From Spodoptera frugiperda (lineage: Eukaryota; Arthropoda; Insecta; Lepidoptera; Noctuidae): DNA of 64,000 nt. The position numbers and the translations under genes were made by a program. This document shows positions 37,428-48,530 of this stretch, one piece after another. Location of the stretch: NCBI RefSeq assembly GCF_023101765.2, contig NC_064214.1, positions 812,001 through 876,000 on the forward strand, read 5' to 3'. Each line of letters begins with the position of its first letter. Position 1 is the first letter of the stretch. The notes beneath the pieces were generated by a model. It searched no databases and was not told the origin of the DNA. It was given only the letters and a program-made list of their open reading frames with translations.

Positions 37428-37440
37428 CCTCTTAGGCTTT

Positions 37441-37843
37441 AGGAGAATATACTTAATAGCAATTTTTCCACAAGAACAAAATGACTGAATTTAGAAGCCC
37501 TATGCATTTTAAATGTAAATGGAAATTGAACGTATCAATAAAGAAATACATATTTGTATTAATCCACTGTAATAAATCAACCAAAGGATAAATATCTAGT
37601 AAATTGGACACGTCTTGCACATACGAACAAAAGTTATAGAGTAACAAAATTGCTGTGCACTAAATTGCTACAACTGTATTACAGGGCACACAAAATGATG
37701 TAGTAGATGCTCGTGTTAGCAGAACTTTCCAGTAAAGTATGAGATCGTATATCTCAGTGTATTAATTAAATTTTTGTCTCTTTCTTTATCTCTTGGTCTT
37801 TTCTTCTATTTGGATTGGGGTAAGCTTTACTACATAATATTAA
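37441..37843. other. Short A/T-rich interval
   Basis: A 64-codon minus-strand frame (37453-37647) with no motif. Nothing recognised. Confidence 0.5.
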
Positions 37844-37990
37844 ACAAAGTCGCTTTCTCTGTCCCTATATCCCTTTGTACACTTAAATGCTTAAAACTAC
37901 TCAATTGATTTTGATGCGGTTTTTTTTTCAATAGATAGAGTAATGTAAGAGACAATATTTATTTGTGTAATAATGTAAACAATGTTTTTC
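37844..37990 (+). repeat. LINE/SINE-derived fragment (GTCGCTTTCTCTGTCCC type)
   Basis: ACAAAGTCGCTTTCTCTGTC followed by CTTAAAACTACTCAATTGAT, TTTTGATGCGGTTTTTTTT and AATAGATAGAGTAATG matches in order a widely dispersed lepidopteran non-coding repeat. Ends are not sharply defined. It carries no coding sequence. Confidence 0.6.
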
Positions 37991-38855
37991 AAAACTAATA
38001 ATAATTTATTTTCAATAAATTTCCTCTGAAGAATAGAGCAATCTTAAGCTGTGTAGAATTCTCATTCAATATCTCGATTGCGGCTTATATCTATGCGTGA
38101 TTTAATCGTGTTAGCGGTTACAACTTATCTGTATTCGATAAATTCATAGTTTAATTAAAGTTAACGCCACACGATATAGTTATCGCAAGCTGTCGGGAAC
38201 TATCGGACAGGGTGTGAAGTATATGAAACAGATTCGTTATGATATCCAGTGCCAAGTTTCCACGAGAGGCTATAAAATTCAACATAAAATATTTTATGAA
38301 ATTTGAATCTTAATGTCATATTCCTATATTCAGTCTTATGTTTATGAAGTTTTGGGAAAACTCGTTTGAGAATCCGACATTTATACATTTGAGATTATTA
38401 GTCCATAGATTTAAGTAAAATTTTTAATCTAGCACTATTTCAAATTATTTGATCAACTTTTTTTATGACACCATTAACTTGACATAATATGTAGGTATGT
38501 ATGTGGACTGCCATTGGCATTTCACGTCCCTCAAATGGACTATACAAATATGTTATGTCCAGTCGACTAAACATTTAAGGTAGTGAATCAAGTTGTAGTA
38601 CCTTTTGAAACTGACATATAACTCAACCCAAGAGCCATTATTGCTCATAAAATGTGACTAAACAATGACACTTTTGAATCAGAAAAGGACACAAAAATAT
38701 ACCCGGATTTACATAGAATTTGAACAAAAGGACTAAAGGTTAGACTTTTAATGTTCTGTATAGTGTAGCTGTAAATCAAATTGAAGTGCCTTTTAAAATC
38801 ATATAACTCAATTCAAGAAGTATTTTTTTAAGCCATTAAGTACCAACTCTACGTC
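37991..38855. other. A/T-rich stretch with a weak hairpin
   Basis: Around 38168-38217 the sequence CACACGATATAGTT and the later AACTATCGGACAGGGTGTG form an imperfect hairpin that may be a MITE relic. Open frames reach only about 62 codons. Nothing else recognised. Confidence 0.45.
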
Positions 38856-39005
38856 AGTACTCTCAGCACGACGAGAGCGAGCGAAACAAGAGCGTTTTCG
38901 GCGCTTTGATTGGTCGGCTCGAATTAACCAACCAATCAGAGCGCCGAACGCGCTGTCGTTTTGATATCTTTAAACGTAAAGCAAAATAATAATAGTATTA
39001 TTTTG
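38856..39005. mobile_element. Palindromic MITE, copy 2
   Basis: Same family as the hairpin at 32.9 kb. The inner arms GGCGCTTTGATTGGTCGG and CCAACCAATCAGAGCGCC are complementary around GAATT. The left end CAGTACTCTCAGCACGA aligns with copy 1, and the right part GTAAAGCAAAATAAT aligns with copy 1's CATAAAGCAAACTCTT. The outer arms have decayed more than in copy 1, so the right edge is approximate. Confidence 0.7.
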
Positions 39006-39360
39006 GGTACAATTAACATACGTATGGATATTTTTGTTATTTAAGGTTAAAATTGTTTTTTTTTTGCAAAGAAATTCAATCAAATATTTTTCTTAGGTAA
39101 TAAGCAATTCGAGATTTTTATAGCAAAGACTTATCTTCATCGATAAAATTATAGTTCTGTATTATTGTGAAACAAACCAACAACGAATATCAAACTTTCC
39201 ATACAAACAATTCGAATAAAAATCAATAGTGAATTTGATTGCACCAGTACCAATTTGCAATAATAATAATGTTGACACTATAAACAAGAAAAGCAGATAG
39301 GTACTAAACATTTATTAAGATCACACTTCCACTGAAGCACAAGATTCAGGTAATAACATG
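39006..39360. other. Short A/T-rich interval
   Basis: T-run near 39057-39065; no frame or repeat recognised. Confidence 0.5.
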
Positions 39361-39515
39361 CCTACCTTACTATTATTATAAATGCGACATTTTATGTGTA
39401 TGTTTATTACTTTTACGTCAAAACAACTGAAACGATCGAGATGAAATTCAAAACAGAATCCAGAATAACACATAGGTTTTTTATTCCACGAACAAACCCG
39501 CTGGCATAAGCTAGT
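39361..39515 (+). repeat. Interspersed repeat, ATTATAAATGCGAAAG family, degraded copy
   Basis: Begins TATTATTATAAATGCGACAT, has GAAACGATCGAGATGAAATT in the middle, then TTTTTTATTCCACG, and ends at CTGGCATAAGCTAGTG. Order of blocks matches the copy at 28.1 kb. Confidence 0.65.
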
Positions 39516-41298
39516 GACAAATATTCTTTTTTTAAACTTTACACCATACTAGTGCTTTTTCCTGTGTCATGGATGCGTTTACTAACATACAAGTTCACAT
39601 ACACATCAACAAAGATGTTACTCCATGCGTGAATTAAACCCGCTACACGTTACACGGCAGCCAGTTGCCCAGCAATCGCACTAACCCTCCAGTCAAAATT
39701 CGGTATATTCCACCTTCGATACAATTACATTGTCCTACCAAAGCCCTTTCAAAGATGACTAAGATAAATATACGTCGTTGCGAAGCGAGCCAATATTTGC
39801 CTACTTACATTCCCTTCCGATTGTGGGTAGTCATTTCCCGTCGTAAGTGAGCTCTTGGGAGGGACAGACGTAAAAGGTGAAAGTTTCCCATGACTTAATG
39901 TAAGTGTAATTGCGAGTCAGGGAGAGAGTGGAAGGCATCTAGTTCTGTGGTGGGTTTCAATGTGATGAAAGTGTCTTTGTAATGAAATGCTTTGGCTTTT
40001 ATTTTGAGTGGATAGTTTCGTTTTTGGCGACCATGTTTGATAGATTATATTATAATTATTGATTCAAGTCATATAGGTATACTAAAAATATTTTGTGTGA
40101 ACACAATTTTAAATTCGACATCTTTACGAAACAATCTTTGAGCTGTATTTAGTACTATGAAATATTTATATAATTTCCTTATCAATCTCTCTTATATTTC
40201 TGTTACCTATTAGAGCGAACACGAACTTTTCATCCATGATAATAGCATTAGTAGCACGTAATACCTCTAGACAACAAACGTTGAAACAAATGCTTTTTAA
40301 AAGCCCATCCTACGCAGACCTACGTGCAGACAATTAACCTTTACCACATACGTACAACCTTAAAAACCAATATAACTAAGTATATGTCTATATGATATCA
40401 CATGCGAGAATAATATAATTCATAACCTACCTCTCTCCTTACCACTCACTACCTTACACACTCACTAAGCATTTCTAGATCATTTAAAAAATCCATCCAA
40501 AGGTTGTCTGGAAAAAATCGCCGTGGTGATAAAATTATTATTATAATGAAAACGTATTAGTAAGATTAAAAGAGATAGCCTCTTTGTATCTGGCAGTCAA
40601 TCATGCAGGCAGAGGCTATCAAATAAACCTCCACAATCGTTCCACATTCAAAAATCAAAAAAATAAAAACAAGAACACAAAACCCGTAGAAAGAGTGCAA
40701 ACATTTTTCGTACATCGACGCGATAGGTACTCAAACGCTACCGGTAGGCACGCATGTTAAGCTTTTGCCTTGTAACAGAACAAAAAAAAAAACAAACCTC
40801 TGTATTAATTTGGTAGTATTGAGTTTCTCGTTTCACAGGCGGCTTCGTTAGTTCCATGAACCTTTAGACTGGACAAACATAAATGTTTGCATGCAAATGG
40901 ATCGTACACAAAATAGACCACATTCCGATCCCTATTAAAAGTTAATTTATAGTTCTGAACTCGGAATCACGGGATCCTCATTAAAAGTTCGAGAGTAAAA
41001 GCATAGGGATTACTCGTGTAAGTAACATTAATAAAATGCTTCTCTATTATTTTGGTATCGTGTAAAACATTTATATGGATTACGTAGAAATGTCAAATTG
41101 TTTTCTCATTTGTTAGTGTTACTTACGAGGCTTCTGCTTGTGTTCACACAGATAGAGAGTAATATTGTTTGGATTCAGGTTAGCTACTTCGTAATTTATA
41201 ATTAGAAAGTGGACAAGGGTACACAACCCTTGTAGATTAGACTGATATCAATTTGAAAAAACCGCACCGATCTAGATAATTGTAATTTACTCATTGTA
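39516..41298. other. A/T-rich stretch with one small hairpin
   Basis: At 40574-40620 GATAGCCTCT and AGAGGCTATC are perfect 10-bp complements around a 27-base loop. Longest frame 61 codons (39665-39850). Nothing else recognised. Confidence 0.5.
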
Positions 41299-41358
41299 AT
41301 CTCAAATTGTAGTAACCCAGGTTAACCTAGGGTAACCTAGGTTATTACAAATTGAGAT
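41299..41358. repeat. 60-bp near-perfect palindrome
   Basis: The left arm starts ATCTCAAATTGTAGTAACCC and the right arm ends GGTTATTACAAATTGAGAT. The 26-bp arms match with three mismatches around the centre ACCTAGGG. CCTAGG and GGTTAACC-type short palindromes nest at the centre. It lies 20 bp before the SINE at 41.4 kb but outside the SINE's target duplication. Could be a tiny MITE or a cruciform-forming site. Confidence 0.85.
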
Positions 41359-41378
41359 GAAGATTATCTTCCATTATC

Positions 41379-41653
41379 TGCCTCTTTGGTCCAGTGGTCA
41401 CAAAGGTTCGGGTTCGATTCCCGGGTCGGTCAAAGAATTACTGGGCTTTTTTCGGTTTTTCAAGAATTTCTCAGTAGTAGCACGGAGTCTGAAATTGTGC
41501 CGAGTATATGACAATAGGCTCTCCCCCTATTACATGGGACTTATATATAACACAAATGGTGAAAAGAGGGTGTACATTATACTGTGACATTACGTGCCGT
41601 AATGTGCACCTCTATCTACTCCTTCGAGGATAAAATAGCGTTGTCGTATTATA
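41379..41653 (+). mobile_element. tRNA-derived SINE, copy 2 (B-box retained)
   Basis: Head TGCCTCTTTGGTCCAGTGGT is followed by a consensus Pol III B-box inside GGGTTCGATTCCCGGGTC, so the tRNA ancestry is plain here. The body has CCCCTATTACATGGGACTT, AACACAAATGGTGAAAAG and GTGCCGTAATGTGCACC, and the tail is GAGGATAAAATAGCGT. Flanks TTCCATTAT (41369-41377) and TTCCATGAT (41654-41662) match 8 of 9, a plausible target duplication. Small frames across it are not genes. Confidence 0.85.
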
Positions 41654-41662
41654 TTCCATGAT

Positions 41663-42726
41663 ATTTTTTTGCAATGTCTTTTTTATTTCAGTTGATTATC
41701 AGGATTAAAACCATAGAATAAGTTTTTTCAAAGAGCTTATTGATATTTAATACTATTGAGTTTGTTCGCCCCAACTTAGGTCAATGAACTCAAGGATTAG
41801 AAATAAGAAAACAACTGCTTATTTCCACAAATGTATACTTACAACTTTAATATTCTCTCAGTGTGACCCAGATAGACTGATATTAACATTCGATATCCAT
41901 TAGTGTTGCCCCCAAAATAATCTTCTTGGGTTTGAGAAACTTGGACGACTACAAGTACTTCAGTATACTAACTAAACTAATACAATTTTCATCAAATGGG
42001 CAAGAGTTGGGCAAACTCGGTACATCACTGCTCAGCAATGTATGGGTCTGCAATGCACCACATCTCAAAAATACACCAGAAAATTTTGAAGCTACGGCTC
42101 TCGTAAAAATGTTCCTAAATAGAATTTACCTACAAAAAGTTGACGGTAATATTTTGAAGAGTAACATTTGAAGTAAAAAAATCTTTCCTACGCGAGTTTG
42201 CCGAGATACTAAACCAAATTCGAGTTGGAAGCATTTGCATACAATTTTCATACGAGCGAAGATATTATCATAAAACTATACACGGCGCAGAGATTTCGAG
42301 CAACGTCTTTCCAGACTTATTTATTGTTTTATTTTTCGTCTTTCAGTTTTATGTTTTCTGGAATCAATGTTCTGCATCAAAAGGCTTAGGTATATCTCAC
42401 TCGTTTTAGCTTATAGCTTATGCAATGCTCTAAGGATTTTGTGTATATTTTATACCCACGCAGATGCACCAAGCAAGGTAACATGTTGAACGTGTTACAG
42501 TAAATATCACGTTTGGGAATAAACCGTTACTTGTACACTACCTGTTATATTATTCACTGGATGCGGTGGGCACGAATAACAAAAAGTAGGTACTGTACGT
42601 TTGTTTTTGTGGGAACGAGAAACACGTAATGAAGGCTGTCTGTCACACCAGAATTTGTCACTAGTGTGGCACTAGAGTGTAGTTAAAGTCGCACATTCAC
42701 TACTTTCATTTGTAGGTTGTTTATTT
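41663..42726. other. A/T-rich stretch with no recognised gene
   Basis: Longest frame 81 codons (41926-42171, plus) has no recognised motif. Nothing else seen. Confidence 0.5.
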
Positions 42727-42890
42727 ACCTGACTTCAAAAAAAGGAAGTACTTTAAAAAGTACGCATGTTTGTATGTATGTGCGCGATTATCTCGCGTTT
42801 GCGATTGCGACTTTGATGCGGTTTTTATCATACATTTTCAGACTTAGAAGATTTTAGGGATATTACTTGACTTTAAAAAAAGGAGGCGGT
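42727..42890 (-). repeat. LINE 3'-end fragment (TTTGAAGTCGGTT type), apparently doubled
   Basis: On the plus strand, CCTGACTTCAAAAAAAGGAA, GCGCGATTATCTCGCG and TTTGATGCGGTTTTTAT are the reverse complement of a common lepidopteran LINE tail ending '...gaagtcggtt'. A second tail-like start, TTGACTTTAAAAAAAGGAGG, follows at about 42869, so two termini are stacked. The fragment at 54.9 kb is of the same type in the other orientation. Confidence 0.65.
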
Positions 42891-44359
42891 AAAAAGAACT
42901 TTAGTATTATTTCGTTATTTAACTTTTTCACGGTTCAGTCTGTAGCTTAATTCATTAGAGACTCGCTAGTTATAATTATAGAGAGCTCAAAAACATTTCA
43001 GAGTATTTGAGCTCTTATTTAATTGTTTTTTATCATCATCAGTAAAAGTATCACAATTCGCTGTGAGATTTAATAAAACTGTCATCCCTTACGTAAACCC
43101 AAGAAGTCAATCAACGTGAATGAAATGCAAATTATATACTGATTATATTGGCTGAACTTATTAGCTTCATTAGCCGTGCCCAATAAAATGAAGAAAGGTC
43201 AGGAGCAAGAACACAACAACATAATAACAACATGAACGCTGTTTTTCTTGTAAGGCGTATTGAGTCATTATTCAACGCGTAAAAAGCAGTAATTTCACAC
43301 ATAACTTGACATCAATACATTTTGTATAGCAGTTGCTCAAGAACTAACAAGACACATAATAACTTTTATCAAACAGCAAAGCAGAAAACATTTCCAGCTC
43401 ATTTTCACACTCACACAAAATCCACAGAAGATATAAAAGGAACAAGCAAATGTGACATCTTTCTTCATACAATATTACATAGAAAACTGAAGGCGAGGCG
43501 TGGCGAAGCACCCATAACACTTTGATAGATGCACGATATATTGTAACCTTTGCAAAAATGACTACCATTATTCATCTTTTTTCATATCACACAAGCCATT
43601 ACTTCGATTTGAATTGAAACCGTCGTGATAAAGATCAGCCTATCTATACTGACAAATATGTTGTGTCATAGTAGAAATCGATAGAAATTTTCCATGTTAA
43701 TGTAAAGGTAGGATAATCGGATTTCATTCATACAAAAATTAACCCTTCGTGTGCTGGAACCCATACGAGACACAATGTGTTTTCTATTGCTGTCTTATAT
43801 ACGGCATACGAGAGGTTAAACAGCCTGGTGAGATTATAGAAACATTTTAAGAATTTTAAAATGTTTAAATAGATGGCTACATGTATAAACGTTCTAGAAT
43901 ACAAAGAACGGAAATATGAAAGCAAAATATTCAAGTATGCAATATAAACTCATTTTTAATCAAATTCCAATAAAGGATATTGAATTCACTAAACAATATC
44001 TGCGGCTCACATCTTGCTTCTTATAGAAAAATCGATATTTTAATAAACTCCCACACAGAAGGTTCTCCACTTTGTTCCTCATAAAATTACGAAACTTCAG
44101 ATGCAGTTTTAATTTTGTATACTTCGCGTAAATGTGGGGAGTGCACTTAAGTATGCATCGCTTCCATATTTTGCGTAGAGCTGCTCTTGGCAGCTTGAGG
44201 CTTCGTATGGTAAAGACGGTGAAGTTTTTCAAGTTTTTGGATATAAACCAGTAGTTAATTCACCTTGCTTTATTCTTTTCTGAGAGATTGAATGAGAAAA
44301 GGCATTTGAATTTTAATGCTAATTAACGGACGGTAAGTTAACTATGATACGTTTATCTT
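42891..44359. other. A/T-rich stretch with no recognised gene
   Basis: Longest frame 43960-44232 (minus, 90 codons), basic and without a known motif; overlapping frames on both strands at 43322-43568 argue for chance. Nothing recognised. Confidence 0.5.
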
Positions 44360-44666
44360 AAATATATAACTCAAAGGTGACTGACAGACATAGTGATCTA
44401 TTAATGCATAACCCAAACCACTGGATGGAGCGGGCCGAAATTTGGCATGCAGGTAGATGTTGCGACGTAGGCATCCGCTAAAAAAGGATTTTGATCAATT
44501 CTGCCAATAAAAAGATAAAATAGGGGATGAAAGTTTGTAAGGAACCTGATCAAATTTTAAATCGATCGTGCTGAGACTTTCCATACATAAAGCTACTATG
44601 TACATACTAAATTCCGTTAATATTAATACTTCTAAACGCAAGGAAGCCACGGGCAAAAGTGGTGTC
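44360..44666 (+). repeat. Interspersed repeat (GACTGAC...GGCATGCAGGTAGATG type)
   Basis: AACTCAAAGGTGACTGACAG, CATAACCCAAACCACTGGAT, GAAATTTGGCATGCAGGTAG, GACGTAGGCATCCGCTAA, AATAGGGGATGAAAGTTTG and AGCCACGGGCAAAAG occur in the order typical of a widespread lepidopteran repeat with an RTE-like 3' region. About 300 bp with internal deletions. Non-coding. Relatively well preserved. Confidence 0.75.
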
Positions 44667-46585
44667 TTGTAAAAGTGCGATACAATAGTCTGTAAAGTCT
44701 CGTGTGAGTAAGTGTATTTTCATTACGCTTGTTCCACCCCACGTATATTATTAATTTAACATTTTACTATACAGACAATCATTAAAAATTTCATTTTTAT
44801 AAGTGGCCAAAATTCACTCCCCATTTTATTTTAAATGTCGCCAGCACTTGCGAGTCCACGAGGTGGAGGCACGTGGAACAACAGGTTGCTTCCCAATGAA
44901 TTACTAATATTTAGTACGGCTACGTAAGTGTTAAGGCCGTGCAATATAAATAAGGTAATCCTCCTGACTCATCACTCAGGGACGGTTTGATAAATTATTT
45001 ACAATAGGAGAAATCAATGTACGCCTTTTTTTGGTGATCGATGACTAGGTAAATTTTGCACGTATATGTATAGGGTACTATGTTGATCTACCAAGGAAAA
45101 GAGAAGAGACTTCAAATTAGTTACAGCTCTTATTTTTATATAATGTACTTGTAAAATGCTTATTGAAATGATAACTATAATACAAGAAGAAACTAGTATA
45201 TAGAAGAGAAAGAAAGAAGAATTAGCCTCTAAGTTATGGAATATTAATAATGTTTGCCTAGCATTAGGCTAGGCCTAAGTTAGTTATTACATTATTAGTG
45301 TACTGATGCGAGAGTCTATATCGGGGTATTAACACATCATGGTGGATACATCTAATGGATAGCGGCTAATAATGCACTGGAATCAATATATAATAATGTT
45401 TCATATTCATGAGCTTAGCAGATTATAAGGTTTGATTGGATATTTCGCGAATAGCTGCTAGTTAGTGGTAGTAACTGTAAGTCATTACTTTTGTCAAATA
45501 GCTACATAAAATTAACCAATCCTATATATAAATTCTTTAAACAACGTGATCTTACAATTTTCTGGTTTGACAAAGTCTTTTTGAATAGAAAGTCAACTAA
45601 AGATGGTCTTGAATGTATCCAAGGTCGTTTGTATAATATCACCTTTGTATTAAAATTTTACAAGTATTGACTTGAGGATCCATTTCCGAACAGATTGTAA
45701 AGGTGGCACACACGGTGATTGTAAAGGCACACATTTACAGAATGACTTTATTCAATCGCACAGAATTTGCTATACGGCTATTGTTATTTGAGAATATCTC
45801 TCTGAAACAGCCTGCTTCAATGACACTAAGACAGTATTGAACCAAACTGTATCTGTAGTAAATCCGATTCCGAGAAGCACCTGGTAGACAATGGCATAGA
45901 AACCAATATTCATTTCACCTCTTGGCTTGAAGTGAAGATAGTAACAGCTATTCTAAGAAATAAACCTATTGCTAGTGAATAGCCCGGTAGCTAGAAAATA
46001 ACATTCAAAGAAAACGCCTGTATGGTTTTCAATATTGATTGTTGTGGTTTGCAGACCGTTAGATTTCTAGTTTGCGCAATTATTGTCAAGGGATTCTTGT
46101 TTATTTTTTTACTTTACACGTATTTTTTGTTATTATTTTTATTCGTTATAGGTATAACAATGATAGGAATCTAGGTACTTATTGTCGAACACGTATTATT
46201 ACTTTTGCTACTTTCTAGTTTAATAATGGAATTCCATAAAAATCAGCAATGCTTTGTGTGGTCTAAGTCTGGTCAGATTTAGGATTTTGACAAATACTGA
46301 ATCTAAATAGGAAATGATACTATTATATGGATCAAAGGGAACCCTTTTCTATTTGCAAAAAAAAATATGTGATAGCGGTCACAAAGTTGCGAGCAATTAT
46401 AAAATCGATTTTCCGAAACGAATTTTATCTTTTGTGAAAACTTAGGCTGTAATTTATTTGATAGAAATTCGGTCCCGAACGAACGAACAGTTTAACGGTA
46501 TTAGTTGGACAAATTCTTTTTCAAAAAGACTTATCAGATTATTTGTTAAATCTATGGATTACAAATCGATCTAGAATTTTGTGAA
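44667..46585. other. A/T-rich stretch with no recognised gene
   Basis: Holds a small hairpin GCCTAGCATTAGGCTAGGC at about 45256-45274. No open frame of note upstream of the LINE insertion. Confidence 0.5.
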
Positions 46586-47485
46586 ATGATGGTTTTAAGA
46601 AATGACAGTACAGGTGATGCCTATTATACCGGCCGCGCTAACATTTCTCGGGAAAACGTCATCCGAAGCCGAAACAGACTTGTGTCAGAAATCGAGACTT
46701 CTTTGCAGAGAATCTCAGATTGGGGTGAACTTAATCTGGTCCAGTTTAACCCTACTAAGACACAGGTCTGCGTGTTTACCGCTAAGAAACTACCGTTGGT
46801 CGTCTCACCTCAGTTTCAAAGTACCCCTCTGACTGCCTCAGCCGGTATTGGAATACTTGGCATCAACATTTCGAGCGACGTCCAGTTCCGTGGTCATCTG
46901 GAGGATAAGGCTAAATTAGCCTCGAAAAAGCTTGGTGTGCTCAACAGATCGAGGCAGTATTTCACTCCAGCCCATCGCCTGCTTCTATATAAGGCGCAAG
47001 TTCGGCCCCATATGGAATACTGCTCTCATCTTTGGGCGGGGGCACCCCAGTACCAGCTTCATCCTCTGGACCGCGTTCAGCGGCGTGCGGTTCGGATTGT
47101 TGAGTGTCAGGAAGTTTCAAACCGACTTGACACTTTGGCAATGCGTAGAGATGTAGCTTCATTGTGCATTTTCTATCGCTTATACCACGGGGAGTGCTCT
47201 GAGGAATTGTTTGGTCTTATTCCTGCCGCTTCTTTTCGCCATCGACCCACACGACAGCATTTCCATCCCCACCATATAGATGGTTGGCAGGCCACAACTG
47301 TGCGCTTCTCGCGCAACTTTCTGCCTCGCACAGCAAAACTGTGGAATGAGCTGTCGTCGGCGGTATTTCCGAACCGATACGACCTTCAAACCTTCAAGAA
47401 AAGAGCATACTCCTTTTTAAAAAACAAAGGCCGGCAACGCACCTGTGACTCCTCTGGTGTTGCGGATGTCCATGGGCGGCGCTGA
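46586..47485 (+). CDS. Reverse transcriptase C-terminal part of the truncated LINE (299 codons, open)
   Basis: The protein reads on from the RT active-site region: NDSTGDAYYTG (residues 6-16) corresponds to the tract just after the (Y/F)xDD motif. NPTKTQ (55-60) and LGINIS (91-96) match later RT motifs. LYKAQVRPHMEYCSHLWAGA (134-153) and VQRRAVRIV (164-172) are typical of jockey/CR1-group enzymes, and LPRTAKLWNELSSAVFP (246-262) plus FKKRAYSFL (270-278) form the conserved C-terminus. Everything upstream (endonuclease, fingers and most of the palm) is missing, and only one of the two catalytic aspartates lies in the remaining sequence (RND where ADD is expected). The product cannot be an active polymerase. 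The ATG at 46586 is in flanking DNA, not a native start. No frameshift or internal stop. Lineage within jockey/CR1 was not resolved. Confidence 0.85.
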   Translation: MMVLRNDSTGDAYYTGRANISRENVIRSRNRLVSEIETSLQRISDWGELNLVQFNPTKTQVCVFTAKKLPLVVSPQFQSTPLTASAGIGILGINISSDVQFRGHLEDKAKLASKKLGVLNRSRQYFTPAHRLLLYKAQVRPHMEYCSHLWAGAPQYQLHPLDRVQRRAVRIVECQEVSNRLDTLAMRRDVASLCIFYRLYHGECSEELFGLIPAASFRHRPTRQHFHPHHIDGWQATTVRFSRNFLPRTAKLWNELSSAVFPNRYDLQTFKKRAYSFLKNKGRQRTCDSSGVADVHGRR

Positions 47486-47530
47486 TCGCTTACCATCAGG
47501 TGACTCGTTTGCTCGTTTGCCTCCTATTCC
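46598..47530 (+). mobile_element. 5'-truncated jockey/CR1-type LINE
   Basis: The insertion begins within the reverse transcriptase domain and runs through the stop codon to the short 3' region GTGATCGCTTACCATCAGGT-like (here GCTGATCGCTTACCATCAGG) and CGTTTGCCTCCTATT, a 3' end shared by many lepidopteran copies. No poly(A) tail or clear target duplication is visible. GC content jumps compared with the flanks. The uninterrupted frame suggests a young insertion. 5' truncation is usual for LINEs, as reverse transcription starts at the 3' end. Confidence 0.85.
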
Positions 47531-48300
47531 AGACTTAACAGAAGGGGTGAACTCAATATGGTTCCAATGGGAGAGAAACAAGTATTACAAAATTAGGATA
47601 TACCCTTCCCTCTGAAGGTATTATGCTTATTTATAAATGCGCCCACTTCACGTTTTGGTTTGGCATTTCGTAGGCGGTTCTATAAAAACATCAATATATT
47701 CCAAGCTGATAAACAGACGTTTTCTGTTAAAAAGAAACGAACACAAATATGGACTTTATTAAAGCACCAGAAATCATATTTTCCTAAATAACCAAGTCAT
47801 TTCCATTACTCAAGTGAATAAATTGCAATAAAAACAGACACAAAAAGTAATTCCGTTATAAAACTAGTGCAAAACCGGAAAGCAAAGACATTTGTAAAAC
47901 ACGTTACTCGGTTCACGCTCGGGATTCAGCTAACAAACAAAGCAAATACAATTTTGCCAAAAAGCGATGCAATATGTGGTCTCCACATTGTACAATGTAC
48001 ATAGAACAATCTTGTTTTTATTAAAGTAAAAAAGTAAACTTTTGCTAGTTCACACAATTGGGACAAAAACGACGGGCTTACTACCTGCATTTATTATTTT
48101 ACTTTGCATAACATACACACACCGTGTGCCATTTTTATTTTTTAAACAGCTGCACAGTTTTGGAAATATTGTTTCAATATTTGGTTTTTGTTTTATAAGA
48201 TATTTGTTATTAAGTTGCATTTTACTATAAATCGTATTTTTTGCCGTTGCGCGGGTATACGAATCACTTCTTGATTTCTAATAGGAGACATACTCGTACC
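47531..48300. other. A/T-rich interval with no recognised gene
   Basis: One 62-codon hydrophobic frame (48042-48230) from T-rich DNA. Nothing recognised. Confidence 0.5.
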
Positions 48301-48530
48301 TTTTTTTAAGGGGGGAAAATCATCCAATTCATCCCCGCCTTAGGCGAGGCGAGAGGAAATGTCAGATTCTAACTGACTAAAAACCACAATCATACTTCTG
48401 CCCTTCAGGAACCCCGGTAAACCTGCTAGGTAGTCCGCAGCTCCGAATCAGGCATCAGCCCTACTGGGCCCATCTGTGTCTGGGTCTGGTGGCTCTTTAA
48501 GGTGCGCGCACAACGAGACGCGCCGCACGC
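48301..48530 (-). mobile_element. SINE-like retroposon, longest copy (copy 5)
   Basis: The most complete family member here. On the plus strand it runs TTTTTTTAAGGGGGG, AAAATCATCCAATTC, CCGCCTTAGGCGAGGCGAGA, ACTGACTAAAAACCAC, CCCCGGTAAACCTGCTAGG, CAGGCATCAGCCCTACTGG, GGTGGCTCTTTAAGG and CGAGACGCGCCGCACGC. On the minus strand the A-rich end follows CCCCCC, giving the inferred 3' tail. No clear target duplication. The head does not show tRNA boxes, so its Pol III origin is unresolved. Confidence 0.78.

Noticed and set aside
41379..41440. Genuine tRNA gene at the B-box
   Set aside because: The head is followed directly by the SINE body and lacks an acceptor-stem partner; it is the tRNA-derived part of a SINE.
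43960..44232. 90-codon basic minus-strand frame
   Set aside because: Lys/Arg-rich because of A-rich DNA; overlapping frames nearby on both strands; no motif.
46602..47389. Several 66-76 codon frames on both strands inside the LINE
   Set aside because: Shadows of the 299-codon RT frame in other reading frames.
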